NCBI RefSeq assembly: GCF_030866825.1
Contig: NZ_CP133020.1
Location: 868,001 to 932,000, forward strand
DNA length: 64,000 bases
DNA from: Rathayibacter sp. SW19
GTDB taxonomy: Bacteria; Actinomycetota; Actinomycetes; Actinomycetales; Microbacteriaceae
Direction of reading: 5' to 3'
The notes beneath the pieces are model-generated. The model saw only the letters and a program-made list of their open reading frames with translations. It ran no database searches and was not told the origin of the DNA. Below are positions 50,288 to 58,784 of the stretch, one piece after another (the first letter of the stretch is position 1; every line of letters begins with the position of its first letter). The translations under genes and the position numbers were made by a program.

Positions 50288-51216
50288 GCGACTGTGAGGC
50301 GAACGCGCTCGAGGAATCCGAGTTGATCGACGAACAAGTCGTCCGACGTGACGCGGATGACTCGCCAGCCTGCAGCTTCGAAACGTTCTTTGCGCTTGAT
50401 ATCCTCGCGGAATCGCTTCGGGTTCTCGCGGTGCCCATCGCCTTCGTATTCAAGGACGATCCTCCACTGCGGCCACTTGAGATCCGGATGCAGGATAGCG
50501 GTCTCATCGTCGACCGCCGTTGCGTCATTGATCAACGGTTCTGGATACCCCGCATCGAGCAGCATCAGCCGCAGCAGAGTTTCCGGCCGGGAGTCGACGG
50601 AAGTGCGAAGCCGCGGCAGCGCCCAGGTGATTGTGCGCGCACCGCGACGCCCGTGATGGCGTGCTCGGGCGGCCGCGAGTTCCGCGCGGGTGGCCAACGG
50701 CGGCTGGCGGCCGGACTTCATTCTCGCGCCGGAGATGAGGTAGTCACCGATTGCAACAATGTCGTTCGGGGTGAGCATCGCTGCGAGGTGACACCAGGTG
50801 TCGGCCGGCCCGACGACGGCAAATCCCAGCTGGATCGTCGTTTGCACGTCGCCTGCACTGAGCCCGTGTCCGACAATCTTCTGCGTGCGAGGCCTGGTCG
50901 CGGCGCCAAGTACCGACACATGGAGCGGTGACCCATCGAGTGGCGATCCGTCGGTGGCGGTGGGGGGAAGAGGCATCCCGAACAGGATTGCGGCCGTTAT
51001 GTGGCTGAAAAACTGGCCGTGGGCCATGAGCGGCTGATACGCCCAGCAGCTGCCAACGATCGAATCGACGTCGAGATCGACTGCGCTCACGCCGTGGTGC
51101 GGATGCGTGACGTCCTTTCTGCGCAAACGGGCGCGCGTTGCGCCGTGTAGGTCGGTCTCGCTCGTGCGAAAGGCGAGCCCGTGCAGGTGGGGTTGAAGTG
51201 GAGTGGCATCCGGCAT
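50263..51216 (-). CDS. Vsr-like/DUF559 nuclease-fold protein
   Basis: 317 aa. The N-terminal half is the poorly conserved AbiEi-associated region (FFSHITAAILFGMPLP). The C-terminal half has the PD-(D/E)xK-like series SVDSRPETLLRLMLLDAGYP, ILHPDLKWPQWRIVLEYEGD, GHRENPKRFREDIKRKERFE and AAGWRVIRVTSDDL. This is typical of DUF559/Vsr-like proteins that occur in many solitary copies in Microbacteriaceae. No toxin partner or methylase adjacent. Bracketed by copies of a 20-bp inverted repeat, and its 3' end runs into the 17-bp minisatellite. CAGAGT lies 6 nt before the ATG, so it may be leaderless. Confidence 0.7.
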   Translation of the reverse strand: MPDATPLQPHLHGLAFRTSETDLHGATRARLRRKDVTHPHHGVSAVDLDVDSIVGSCWAYQPLMAHGQFFSHITAAILFGMPLPPTATDGSPLDGSPLHVSVLGAATRPRTQKIVGHGLSAGDVQTTIQLGFAVVGPADTWCHLAAMLTPNDIVAIGDYLISGARMKSGRQPPLATRAELAAARARHHGRRGARTITWALPRLRTSVDSRPETLLRLMLLDAGYPEPLINDATAVDDETAILHPDLKWPQWRIVLEYEGDGHRENPKRFREDIKRKERFEAAGWRVIRVTSDDLFVDQLGFLERVRLTVARQRARTV

Positions 51217-51289
51217 GCCTCAACTCTGGCAAAGTCGCCGCTTGGCATGCAGAAGTTATCCACAGCCCTGCCCATGGCCGCCATTTGCT

Positions 51290-51395
51290 CCGTGACCCGT
51301 CACGATTGGTCCGGATTTGACGCTTCCCGCGACCAAACGTGACGGGTCACGGGCGGTGACCACGTGCGGCTTCGACCAAACGTGACGGGTCACGG
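51290..51395. repeat. Inverted and direct copies of the 20-bp core (right flank of second Vsr-like gene)
   Basis: The left arm 51290-51310 (CCGTGACCCGTCACGATTGG...) pairs with 51332-51352 with one mismatch. A second direct copy of the right arm, ACCAAACGTGACGGGTCACG, lies at 51375-51394. With the two arms at 50039-50101 this makes five copies of one core around the gene. The remainder of the 253-bp gap (51217-51469) shows nothing else. Confidence 0.88.
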
Positions 51396-51469
51396 GCGCC
51401 GGCGCACGGCAGCACGGCCCGGAGCCACTCAGGAAGCGCGGCCTGCAGCGCTCGCCCACGGGCAAACGC

Positions 51470-53758
51470 TCAGGGGGAGGCGGCGGGGTCGCGCAGCAGG
51501 GGCGGCGGCTTCAGCGTCGGGCCGTACACCTGGGCGATACCGACATCGATCGGCGGCAGATCGGTCAGGCGCTGCAGCGCTGACTGCACAGTCGCAGCAT
51601 AGATCCGCCCGCCCGTCGCACCCGGATGGATCTGGTCGTCCGCCAGCACATCCAGGTGCGGGGCGATCGCCGACTGCCAATCAGCGAGCGCAACGGTGCG
51701 CGAATACTGCGCTGCGAAGGCGCGAAGTGTGTCGTTGACGCCTGCCGTCCACGAGCGCGGGGCCTGCACGGTGACCAGCACGAGCTCGCGATCCGGGCCG
51801 AGCGTCTGGCGGATGTCCTCCAGCGAGTCCGCGCTGATCGAACCATTCGTTCCCAGTCCGATGATCAGCACCGGCCGTAGAGTGCCCGCGGCCGCCATCG
51901 AGTGCACCAGCTCGGGAGCCGCGCGCAGTTGGCGCGAGACGACGGCGTCGATCGCGATCCCGGGAAATGCCTGCTGCAACTCGGGCGCGCTGGCCAGCAT
52001 CACCGAGTCACCGATGGCTGCCAGCTCGTTTCCGGTCGGAATCGGTTTGTGCCGCGGATCCTGGGCCGCGCCCGGCAGCGTCGCCGTGCCCTGCGCACTC
52101 TGACCAGCCGATGCATTCTGACCGGCGGATGCGTTCGGACCAGCGGATGCACTCTGGCCGGCGGATGCGTTCGGAGTCGCGTTCTCCCTCGCGGCGGTTC
52201 CTTCGGTCGCAGCGGTTCCTGCAGTCGGGACAGTCGGCGATGATCGCACTGGCGTCGCCGTCGGCGCCGCTTCAGCGGAAGCCTGGACTGAACCTTCCCG
52301 CTGCACGGCCTTCGCGCCGCGTTCGATGAACGCCTGTGCGCTCGTTTGTGCCGGGGCGACGGCAAGAGCTGCGCCGGTTCCTGCCAACGTGACGGCGACG
52401 ACGGTCAGGCCGGCGATCGCAAGGCTTCGTCCGCGCCGAGAGGCTCGGAGGCGGCCGCTCACGGCGCCCATGATGCCGCGGAATCCGTGCCTCCTCACCG
52501 GCTGTTCGACGTAGCGATAGGACAGTACGGCGGCAACCACGGTGATGATGAGTGCAGCGGCGCCGATCACAAGCGTGCGTCCGGGCGCATCCGGCCCGGG
52601 TGGCCAGGCGGCGGCCACAAGCACAAGTACAGGCCAGTGCCACAGATACAGCCCGTATGAGCGGGCGCCGATCGCGCGCAGCGGGGCGATGTCCAAGGCG
52701 GCACCGAGCCTCGACCGACCGGCGGACCCACTGCGCGCGGCTCCCGACCCGCGCACCGAGCGCGCGGCTCCCGACCCGCGCACCGAGCTCGCGGCACCCG
52801 ATCCGGCGACCGAGCGCGCGGCTCCCGATCCGCGCGCCGAGCTTACGGCGACCGCAGCCCAGATCACGACCGCGGTCAGCACGCTGACGGCGACAAGGCC
52901 GCCCCGGTAGGTGATCGCTGCATCGTCGTGCAGCCACCAGGTTGCGCTCAGCACAGCGGCCAAGCTGATCAGGCCGAGGCCAGGCAGCCACCTGCGCTCG
53001 AACACCTGCAGCACACTTTCGCCCGCGTCGAGGTCGAGCGGCCTCACCGACCGCACGATCAGTGCGAGGGCCGCACCGATCATGAGCCCGAAACTGTGGG
53101 TATCCGTGCCGAAGTAGACGCGCGTCGCATCCGCACCGGGAATGTACAGCAGCCACATCAGCGTGGCGGATGCCGCCGCCAGCGTCAGCAGCGCCGCGAT
53201 CCGCACCCGGTTGTTGCGCAGCAGCAACAGCACCGCCAGCAGCAGGAACGGCCAGAGGAGGTAGAACTGCTCCTCGACGGCGAGCGACCACAGGTTGCGG
53301 AACAGTTCTGGCGCATCCCGGTTGAAGTAACTGCTGCCGGCCGCGATGTCGAGCCAGTTGTAGCTGAAGGTCGCTGCGCCGAGCACCTGGCGCCCAAGCC
53401 CGACGAGCACATCGCCGCCGATGATCAACGCGCTCGTGCAGCAGACCAAAACCAGTGCGACGAGCGCTGGGATGAGGCGACGCACCCTGCGTTGCCAGAA
53501 TCGCTTGAGTGAGATGCGGCCTGAGGCGGCTCGTTCGCCGATCAGCAGGCTTGTGATCAGGAACCCGCTGATCACGAAGAACACGTCAACGCCGATGAAG
53601 CCCCCCGGCAGCAGGCCCGGGAACAGGTGGTAGACGATCACGGCGATGACTGCGATGGCACGCAGCCCGTCGAGCCCGGCGAAATGACGGGTCGACGCAG
53701 GGCGCGCGGAGAGGGGCCGAGCGGAAGATTCGGGTGGTTGTCGGGCGAGGTTGGTCAT
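51470..53758 (-). CDS. OafA-type acyltransferase with C-terminal SGNH domain
   Basis: 762 aa from ATG 53758; the frame is open upstream through truA but the family start fits here. Residues about 30-400 are the membrane acyltransferase-3 domain: FAGLDGLRAIAVIAVIVYHL (catalytic His), GFIGVDVFFVISGFLITSLL and NLWSLAVEEQFYLLWPFLLL. The SGNH domain starts near residue 580 with AIGDSVMLAS, then GLGTNG and DDQIHPG (Asp-His). Such proteins O-acetylate surface glycans or peptidoglycan. Two in-frame repeats are odd: GSGAARSV-type units (about 303-344) and NASAGQ/SASAGP units (about 523-553). Possibly acts on the polymer made by the locus at 1-25 kb. Confidence 0.85.
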   Translation of the reverse strand: MTNLARQPPESSARPLSARPASTRHFAGLDGLRAIAVIAVIVYHLFPGLLPGGFIGVDVFFVISGFLITSLLIGERAASGRISLKRFWQRRVRRLIPALVALVLVCCTSALIIGGDVLVGLGRQVLGAATFSYNWLDIAAGSSYFNRDAPELFRNLWSLAVEEQFYLLWPFLLLAVLLLLRNNRVRIAALLTLAAASATLMWLLYIPGADATRVYFGTDTHSFGLMIGAALALIVRSVRPLDLDAGESVLQVFERRWLPGLGLISLAAVLSATWWLHDDAAITYRGGLVAVSVLTAVVIWAAVAVSSARGSGAARSVAGSGAASSVRGSGAARSVRGSGAARSGSAGRSRLGAALDIAPLRAIGARSYGLYLWHWPVLVLVAAAWPPGPDAPGRTLVIGAAALIITVVAAVLSYRYVEQPVRRHGFRGIMGAVSGRLRASRRGRSLAIAGLTVVAVTLAGTGAALAVAPAQTSAQAFIERGAKAVQREGSVQASAEAAPTATPVRSSPTVPTAGTAATEGTAARENATPNASAGQSASAGPNASAGQNASAGQSAQGTATLPGAAQDPRHKPIPTGNELAAIGDSVMLASAPELQQAFPGIAIDAVVSRQLRAAPELVHSMAAAGTLRPVLIIGLGTNGSISADSLEDIRQTLGPDRELVLVTVQAPRSWTAGVNDTLRAFAAQYSRTVALADWQSAIAPHLDVLADDQIHPGATGGRIYAATVQSALQRLTDLPPIDVGIAQVYGPTLKPPPLLRDPAASP

Positions 53759-53925
53759 AGGCAAAGCGGCAGCATCGCGATCCACCCTAACAATTGCCGC
53801 TGAGTGCTTCGTGGTCGCGAGCGCCGGCGCGCACGTGCGCGACATGGCGCGGGGGCGGCCCGGGGGACGCCTGACGACGCGAAGCGGGTGGCACGGCGCG
53901 CCGCCGGCCGAGCGACCGCGCATCC

Positions 53926-53931
53926 TAGAAT
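53926..53931 (+). promoter_or_regulatory. -10 box TAGAAT of leaderless truA
   Basis: TAGAAT ends 7 nt before GTG 53939. No Shine-Dalgarno sequence. This is one of the best -10 matches in the window. Confidence 0.55.
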
Positions 53932-53938
53932 TGCTCGC

Positions 53939-54847
53939 GTGATTGAAATCGGAGCCGAGCTCGCGGTCGCGCCCACGCGCATCCGTTTGGATATCGCGTA
54001 CGACGGCTCTGCGTTTAGCGGTTGGAGCAGGCAGCCGGGTCTGCGCACCGTTCAGGGCGAACTGGAGCACGCGTTGGCAACGATGTTCCGCAGGCACGCG
54101 CCCGCGCCGACGCTCGTCGTCGCCGGCCGCACGGACGCCGGCGTGCACGCCGCCGGGCAGGTCGCGCATGTCGACCTCACGGCCGGGCAGCTCGCCGCCC
54201 TGCTCAAGCCGCGTCGCGGCGCAACACGACAACCGGATGCCGGTGCCGCCCTCGCGCACCGGGTCAACGGCATCCTCGGTGCGGTTTCCGACATCGTCGT
54301 CACGCGCGGCACCCTCGCCTCGACGGGGTTCGATGCACGGTTTTCGGCTCTCTGGCGCCGCTACCGATACCGAATCGCAGACCGTTCGGCAACGCACGAC
54401 CCACTGCAACGGCATCGCACACTGTGGCTGCCTGCCACGCTCGACGTGCAGGCGATGGATGAAGCGGCACACAGTTTGCCCGGGCTGCATGACTTCGCCG
54501 CGTATTGCAAGCCGCGCGAAGGTGCGACGACGATCCGCACGCTGCAGGAGTTCACCTGGCAGCGCGACACCGACGGCGTGCTGATCGCCACTGTGAAGGC
54601 GGATGCGTTCTGCCACAGCATGGTGCGCTCCCTGGTGGGAGGCTGCGTCGCCGTGGGCGAAGGCAAGCTCGCCGCGCGCGACCTTGCGCTGCTCCGCGAG
54701 GCCGGCGACCGTACCAGCGCATTCACCGTCGTGCCCGCCCGCGGGTTAACCCTGATGGAAGTCGGGTATCCGGATGACGCGCAGCTCGCGCAGCGAGCCG
54801 AGCAGACCCGAGCGCGCCGCGAAATGTTGCCGCGCGGCACCCTGTAA
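53939..54847 (+). CDS. truA: tRNA pseudouridine(38-40) synthase
   Basis: 302 aa from GTG 53939. RIRLDIAYDGSAFSGWSRQP opens the fold. The catalytic Asp lies in VVAGRTDAGVHAAGQVAHVD. FDARFSALWRRYRYRI and DAFCHSMVRSLVGGCVAVGE complete the signature. Modifies the anticodon stem-loop of tRNAs. In actinobacteria truA often neighbours rplQ and rplM; here the Vsr-like gene and acyltransferase separate it from rplQ. Confidence 0.95.
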   Translation: MIEIGAELAVAPTRIRLDIAYDGSAFSGWSRQPGLRTVQGELEHALATMFRRHAPAPTLVVAGRTDAGVHAAGQVAHVDLTAGQLAALLKPRRGATRQPDAGAALAHRVNGILGAVSDIVVTRGTLASTGFDARFSALWRRYRYRIADRSATHDPLQRHRTLWLPATLDVQAMDEAAHSLPGLHDFAAYCKPREGATTIRTLQEFTWQRDTDGVLIATVKADAFCHSMVRSLVGGCVAVGEGKLAARDLALLREAGDRTSAFTVVPARGLTLMEVGYPDDAQLAQRAEQTRARREMLPRGTL

Positions 54848-54861
54848 AGCTGCTTTACAGG
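54841..54861. repeat. 21-bp palindrome overlapping the truA stop codon
   Basis: CCTGTAAAG (54841-54849), CTG, then CTTTACAGG (54853-54861). The truA TAA is in the left arm. It could be a short hairpin terminator or an operator; no T-run follows. Confidence 0.6.
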
Positions 54862-54878
54862 AGCAGACTCGAGTGCGT

Positions 54879-54908
54879 TTGCGCGGCATCCCTGTTGTCG
54901 CGTACTAT
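54879..54908 (+). promoter_or_regulatory. Promoter of rplM-rpsI
   Basis: TTGCGC (54879-54884) and TACTAT (54903-54908) spaced by 18 bp, about 150 nt ahead of rplM. The leader in between has no gene. Confidence 0.55.
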
Positions 54909-55057
54909 TGACCCTTGGTGCCTGCGCCCTCTGCGGCGTGACATCCGAAGTTGAGCCCTCCACCTGCGGCGTTCCCCGGTATTCATCGAATCGCGAGAAC
55001 ACCCAACGGAGCGGGATTCACGAACTACCCAACTTACGAAAGAAAGCAGCCACTACT

Positions 55058-55504
55058 GTGACGCGCACTTACTCACCGAAGGCCTCTGAGCTCAAGCGGG
55101 ACTGGATCGTCATCGACGCGACGGATGTCGTGCTCGGCCGACTGGCCAGCCACACCGCCGTTCTGCTCCGCGGCAAGCACAAGGCAACATTCACCCCGCA
55201 CCTCGACGGCGGCGACTTCGTCATCATCATCAACGCCGACAAGGTGGCACTGACCGGCGCAAAGGCCGACCAGAAGAAGGCGTACCGCCACTCCGGTTAC
55301 CCGGGCGGCCTCACCGCTGTCACCTACGCCGAGCTGCTCGAGAAGAACCCGGTTCGTGCCGTTGAGAAGGCCGTTCGCGGCATGCTCCCGAAGAACTCCA
55401 TCGGTCGCGCCCAGCTCCGCAAGCTCAAGGTCTACACCGGCAGCGAGCACCCGCACGCTGCACAGCAGCCCAAGGCATACGCCTTCGACCAGGTCGCGCA
55501 GTAG
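55058..55504 (+). CDS. rplM: 50S ribosomal protein L13
   Basis: 148 aa from GTG 55058, giving VTRTYSPKASELKRDWIVID. Signatures: ATDVVLGRLASHTAVLLRGK, YRHSGYPGGL, KNPVRAVEKAVRGMLPKNSI, LRKLKVYTGSEHPHAAQQPK. Early 50S assembly protein. Frame is open upstream but through the leader only. 41 bp before rpsI. Confidence 0.96.
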   Translation: MTRTYSPKASELKRDWIVIDATDVVLGRLASHTAVLLRGKHKATFTPHLDGGDFVIIINADKVALTGAKADQKKAYRHSGYPGGLTAVTYAELLEKNPVRAVEKAVRGMLPKNSIGRAQLRKLKVYTGSEHPHAAQQPKAYAFDQVAQ

Positions 55505-55545
55505 ACGCCGGCGTAAGAGACCACAGAAAAAGGATTCCAAAGACC

Positions 55546-56037
55546 ATGGCGAAGATCGCAGACCAGCTCGAGGCTCCGGAAGCCGTACAGAGCTTCAGCA
55601 CCGAGACCCCCGCAACCGAGGCAGTCAAGGCCCCGCGCCCCGTGCTCAGCGTTCCCGGCGCAGCCGTCGGCCGACGCAAGCAGGCCATTGCCCGCGTGCG
55701 CCTGGTGCCGGGCGCCGGCACCATCACCGTCAACGGACGCGAGTTCGCTGACTACTTTCCGAACAAGCTGCACCAGCAGCTGATCAACGACCCGTTCAAG
55801 GTGCTCGACCTGCTCGGCAGCTACGACGTGATCGCGAAGATCACCGGCGGCGGCCCCTCCGGCCAGGCTGGCGCTCTGCGCTTGGGCATTGCCCGCGCGC
55901 TGAACGAGATCGATGAGGAGAACAACCGCGCAACGCTGAAGAAGGCCGGCTTCCTGAGCCGCGACGCTCGAGTCAAGGAGCGTAAGAAGGCCGGACTCAA
56001 GAAGGCCCGCAAGGCTCCGCAGTTCTCGAAGCGCTGA
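55546..56037 (+). CDS. rpsI: 30S ribosomal protein S9
   Basis: 163 aa, about 35 longer than E. coli S9 through an N-terminal Ala/Glu/Thr-rich extension typical of actinobacteria. Core from AVGRRKQAIARVRLVPGAGT; C-terminal ARVKERKKAGLKKARKAPQF ending SKR, the tail that reaches the P-site tRNA anticodon. 23 bp before glmM. Confidence 0.97.
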   Translation: MAKIADQLEAPEAVQSFSTETPATEAVKAPRPVLSVPGAAVGRRKQAIARVRLVPGAGTITVNGREFADYFPNKLHQQLINDPFKVLDLLGSYDVIAKITGGGPSGQAGALRLGIARALNEIDEENNRATLKKAGFLSRDARVKERKKAGLKKARKAPQFSKR

Positions 56038-56060
56038 CCAGCGCCTCGGTTCGGCACCCT

Positions 56061-57422
56061 ATGCCACGTCTTTTTGGTACGGATGGCGTTCGCGGACTAG
56101 CGAACGGCGATCTCACAGCCGACCTCGCGCTCGGCCTCGCACAGGCAACCGCTGTTGTCTTGACGCAAGGCCGCAGCGCAGACGCCCGTCGTGCGGCTGG
56201 CCGTCGCCCGGTTGCGGTCGTCGCGCGCGATCCGCGCGTCTCCGGTGAATTCCTCATCTCGGCTGTCGCAGCAGGCCTTGCGAGTTCCGGCGTCGACGTG
56301 CTCGACGCCGGTGTCATCCCGACTCCGGCGACGGCGTTCCTGATTGGGGACATCGACGCTGACTTCGGCGTGATGATCTCGGCGTCGCACAATCCTGCGC
56401 CGGACAACGGCATCAAGATCTTCGCCCGCGGCGGCACCAAGCTGCCCGACATCGTCGAGGATCGCATCGAAGCTGCTCTGGGCAAGCCGAAGCTGGCGCC
56501 GACCGGCGGCGACGTCGGCCGCATCCGTCGGTTCGCCGACGCGGAGGACCGCTACGTCGTGCACCTGCTGGCGAGCCTCCCGCATCGGCTGGACGGCATC
56601 CACGTCGTGCTCGACTGCGCGAACGGCGCGGCGGCCGGGGTGTCTCCCGAGGTATTCACGGATGCCGGCGCTCGCGTCACCGTCATCGGTGACGATCCGG
56701 ACGGCATCAACATCAACGACGGCGTCGGCTCGACCCACCTCAGCCAGCTCGCGGATGCGGTCGTCGCATACCGCGCGGACGTCGGCATCGCGCACGACGG
56801 CGACGCGGATCGCTGCCTGGCGGTGGACGCATCCGGAAACATCGTCGACGGCGACCAGATCATGGCCATCTTGGCGCTTGGAATGGCCGAGCGCGGCGTT
56901 CTGCGCGAGCGCACGCTGGTCACCACGGTGATGAGCAACCTCGGGCTGCGCATCGCCATGCGCGAGAACGACATCACGGTGGTGCAGACGAAGGTCGGCG
57001 ACCGGTATGTGCTCGAGCGGATGAACGAGAGCAAGTTCTCACTCGGCGGCGAGCAATCCGGGCACGTGATCATGAGTGACTTTGCGACGACGGGCGACGG
57101 CATCCTGACCGGGTTGCACCTGGTGAGCCAGATGGCCCGCACCGGCAAATCGCTCGAGCAACTGGCCGGTGCGATGACGGTGTTCCCGCAGATCCTTGTG
57201 AACGTGCGAGGCGTCGACCGCGAAGGCCTGAGCGGCGACGCAGTGATTGCTGCAGCGATCGCAGACACCGAGGCGGCGCTGGGAGACACCGGGCGGGTTC
57301 TGCTTCGCCCCTCCGGCACAGAGCCGATGGTGCGCGTCATGGTCGAGGCTGCAGACCAGGCCACCGCCGACCGGTTTGCGCACGCGCTTGCCGATGTCGT
57401 GCGGGAGCGCCTGACAATCTGA
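56061..57422 (+). CDS. glmM: Phosphoglucosamine mutase
   Basis: 453 aa. LFGTDGVRGLANGDLTADLA start; active Ser in GVMISASHNPAPDNGIKIF; metal site IAHDGDADRC; sugar loop GGEQSGHVI; phosphate loop LLRPSGTEPMVRVMVEA. Interconverts glucosamine-6-P and -1-P for UDP-GlcNAc, hence wall and surface glycan. Probably co-transcribed with rplM-rpsI, and linked functionally to glmS 1.4 kb downstream. Confidence 0.97.
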   Translation: MPRLFGTDGVRGLANGDLTADLALGLAQATAVVLTQGRSADARRAAGRRPVAVVARDPRVSGEFLISAVAAGLASSGVDVLDAGVIPTPATAFLIGDIDADFGVMISASHNPAPDNGIKIFARGGTKLPDIVEDRIEAALGKPKLAPTGGDVGRIRRFADAEDRYVVHLLASLPHRLDGIHVVLDCANGAAAGVSPEVFTDAGARVTVIGDDPDGININDGVGSTHLSQLADAVVAYRADVGIAHDGDADRCLAVDASGNIVDGDQIMAILALGMAERGVLRERTLVTTVMSNLGLRIAMRENDITVVQTKVGDRYVLERMNESKFSLGGEQSGHVIMSDFATTGDGILTGLHLVSQMARTGKSLEQLAGAMTVFPQILVNVRGVDREGLSGDAVIAAAIADTEAALGDTGRVLLRPSGTEPMVRVMVEAADQATADRFAHALADVVRERLTI

Positions 57423-57427
57423 TCCCC

Positions 57428-57598
57428 GTTGGTCGAGAGGTCGCTCTGCGACCGTATCGAGACCTCGAGACCCCAGCCCCCCCGTTGGTCGAGTAGCGAG
57501 CGCCAGCGAGTGTATCGAGACCCCAAGACCCCGAGACCCCCGAGACCCCGGTCCCATGAGGGTCTCGGTACGCTCGCACGCTCCCACTCGACCACCGG
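57428..57598. repeat. Dispersed repeat block between glmM and coaA
   Basis: TTGGTCGAGAGGTCGCTCTG...GTATCGAGACC, then GTTGGTCGAGTAGCGAGCGC...GTATCGAGACCCC, an AAGACCCCGAGACCCCCGAG run, and GGTCTCGGTACGC...CACTCGACCACCGG. It occupies the whole convergent gap. Confidence 0.85.
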
Positions 57599-58555
57599 TT
57601 ACAACTTGCGCAGCAGCACCGAACTGACGGTGTGATTGCCACTTTTGCGCAACACGAGCTTGGCGCGAGAGCGCGTCGGCCGGATGTTCTCGAGCAGGTT
57701 GGGCTCGTTGATGTCGGACCAGATCTGGCTGGCACGGGCACGGGCCTCGTCTTCGGTCAGGCTGGCAAACCGGTGGAAGTATGACTTCGGATTCGCGAAC
57801 GCGCCGCGCTGCAGTTTGAGGAAACGCTCCTCGTACCACGATGCGATGTCGCGGGTGCGCGCATCCACATACACACTGAAGTCGAACAGGTCGCTGACCG
57901 CGAGTCGGTTGTGGCCGCCGACTGCCGGCTGCAGCACGTTGAGCCCCTCGACGATGAGCACGTCGGGCCGCCGCACCACGATCTGTGCGCCAGGAACGAT
58001 GTCGTAGCTCAGGTGCGAATAGAACGGGGCACGCACTTCGGATGCGCCGCTCTTGACCTCGGTCACGAACCGCAGCAGCGACCGCCTGTCGTACGACTCC
58101 GGAAACCCTTTGCGGTCCATCAGGCCGCGCCTGGCGAGTTCCGCGTTCGGAAACAAAAACCCGTCCGTCGTGACGAGTTCCACACGCGGTGTGTCTTCCC
58201 AGCGCGACAGCAGCTCACGCAGCAGACGAGCGATTGTGGACTTGCCGACCGCGACCGATCCGGCCACACCGATCACGAACGGGGTGCGAGCCGCCCGCTC
58301 TCCGAGAAAGTCGCTGGTGACCCGATGCAACTGTTTCGCGCCGGCCGCGTACAGGCTCAGCAGCCGGCTGAGCGGTAGATAGACCTCGGCGACCTCGCGC
58401 ATGTCGAGCGGATCGCCCAGGCCGCGCAGTTGAACGATTTCCGTCTCTTTCAACGGCAGACGCGTCGAGGCGGCGAGCTCCGCCCAGTCGGCGCGATCGA
58501 GTTCGACGAACGGAGACGTCGCCGCGGTGTCGGCACGTGACCCGGTCCCCGTCAT
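57599..58555 (-). CDS. coaA: Pantothenate kinase, type I (CoaA)
   Basis: 318 aa. P-loop VIGVAGSVAVGKSTIARLLR, VELVTTDGFLFPNAELARRG, KGFPESYDRRSLLRFV, VRAPFYSHLSYDIVPG and the C-terminal ADC-free SYFHRF...FWSDIN-like region (SQIWSDINEPNLLENIRPTR) are those of prokaryotic type I enzymes. First committed step of CoA synthesis, feedback-inhibited by CoA. TAAGCT ends 8 nt before the ATG; no Shine-Dalgarno. Confidence 0.95.
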   Translation of the reverse strand: MTGTGSRADTAATSPFVELDRADWAELAASTRLPLKETEIVQLRGLGDPLDMREVAEVYLPLSRLLSLYAAGAKQLHRVTSDFLGERAARTPFVIGVAGSVAVGKSTIARLLRELLSRWEDTPRVELVTTDGFLFPNAELARRGLMDRKGFPESYDRRSLLRFVTEVKSGASEVRAPFYSHLSYDIVPGAQIVVRRPDVLIVEGLNVLQPAVGGHNRLAVSDLFDFSVYVDARTRDIASWYEERFLKLQRGAFANPKSYFHRFASLTEDEARARASQIWSDINEPNLLENIRPTRSRAKLVLRKSGNHTVSSVLLRKL

Positions 58556-58618
58556 AACGGCTCAGCTTAGTGCACGCTGACGACGCAGTTTCCGTGCCTG
58601 CCTCCTCCCGCCCGGTTC

Positions 58619-58698
58619 CAAAACGACGGAGATACTCGTCGACACACCCTGGCATGCCGGCCGGTTTCCGCGTGTCCGCGAGATTCTCCGTCGTTTTG
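58619..58698. repeat. 14-bp perfect inverted repeat between coaA and glmS
   Basis: CAAAACGACGGAGA (58619-58632) and TCTCCGTCGTTTTG (58685-58698), loop 52 nt. It stands in the divergent promoter region of two housekeeping genes. Confidence 0.75.
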
Positions 58699-58771
58699 TA
58701 ACGGCGAACGGATGCCGCGGGTCGGGCGCGGCGTGGCGGGTGCGGTGTCGGGAGCATCCAGCGCACCCCGC

Positions 58772-58777
58772 TAAAAT
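58772..58777 (+). promoter_or_regulatory. -10 box TAAAAT of leaderless glmS
   Basis: TAAAAT ends 7 nt before ATG 58785. No Shine-Dalgarno. No glmS ribozyme-like leader can exist in front of a leaderless message. Confidence 0.55.
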
Positions 58778-58784
58778 CAGGCGC

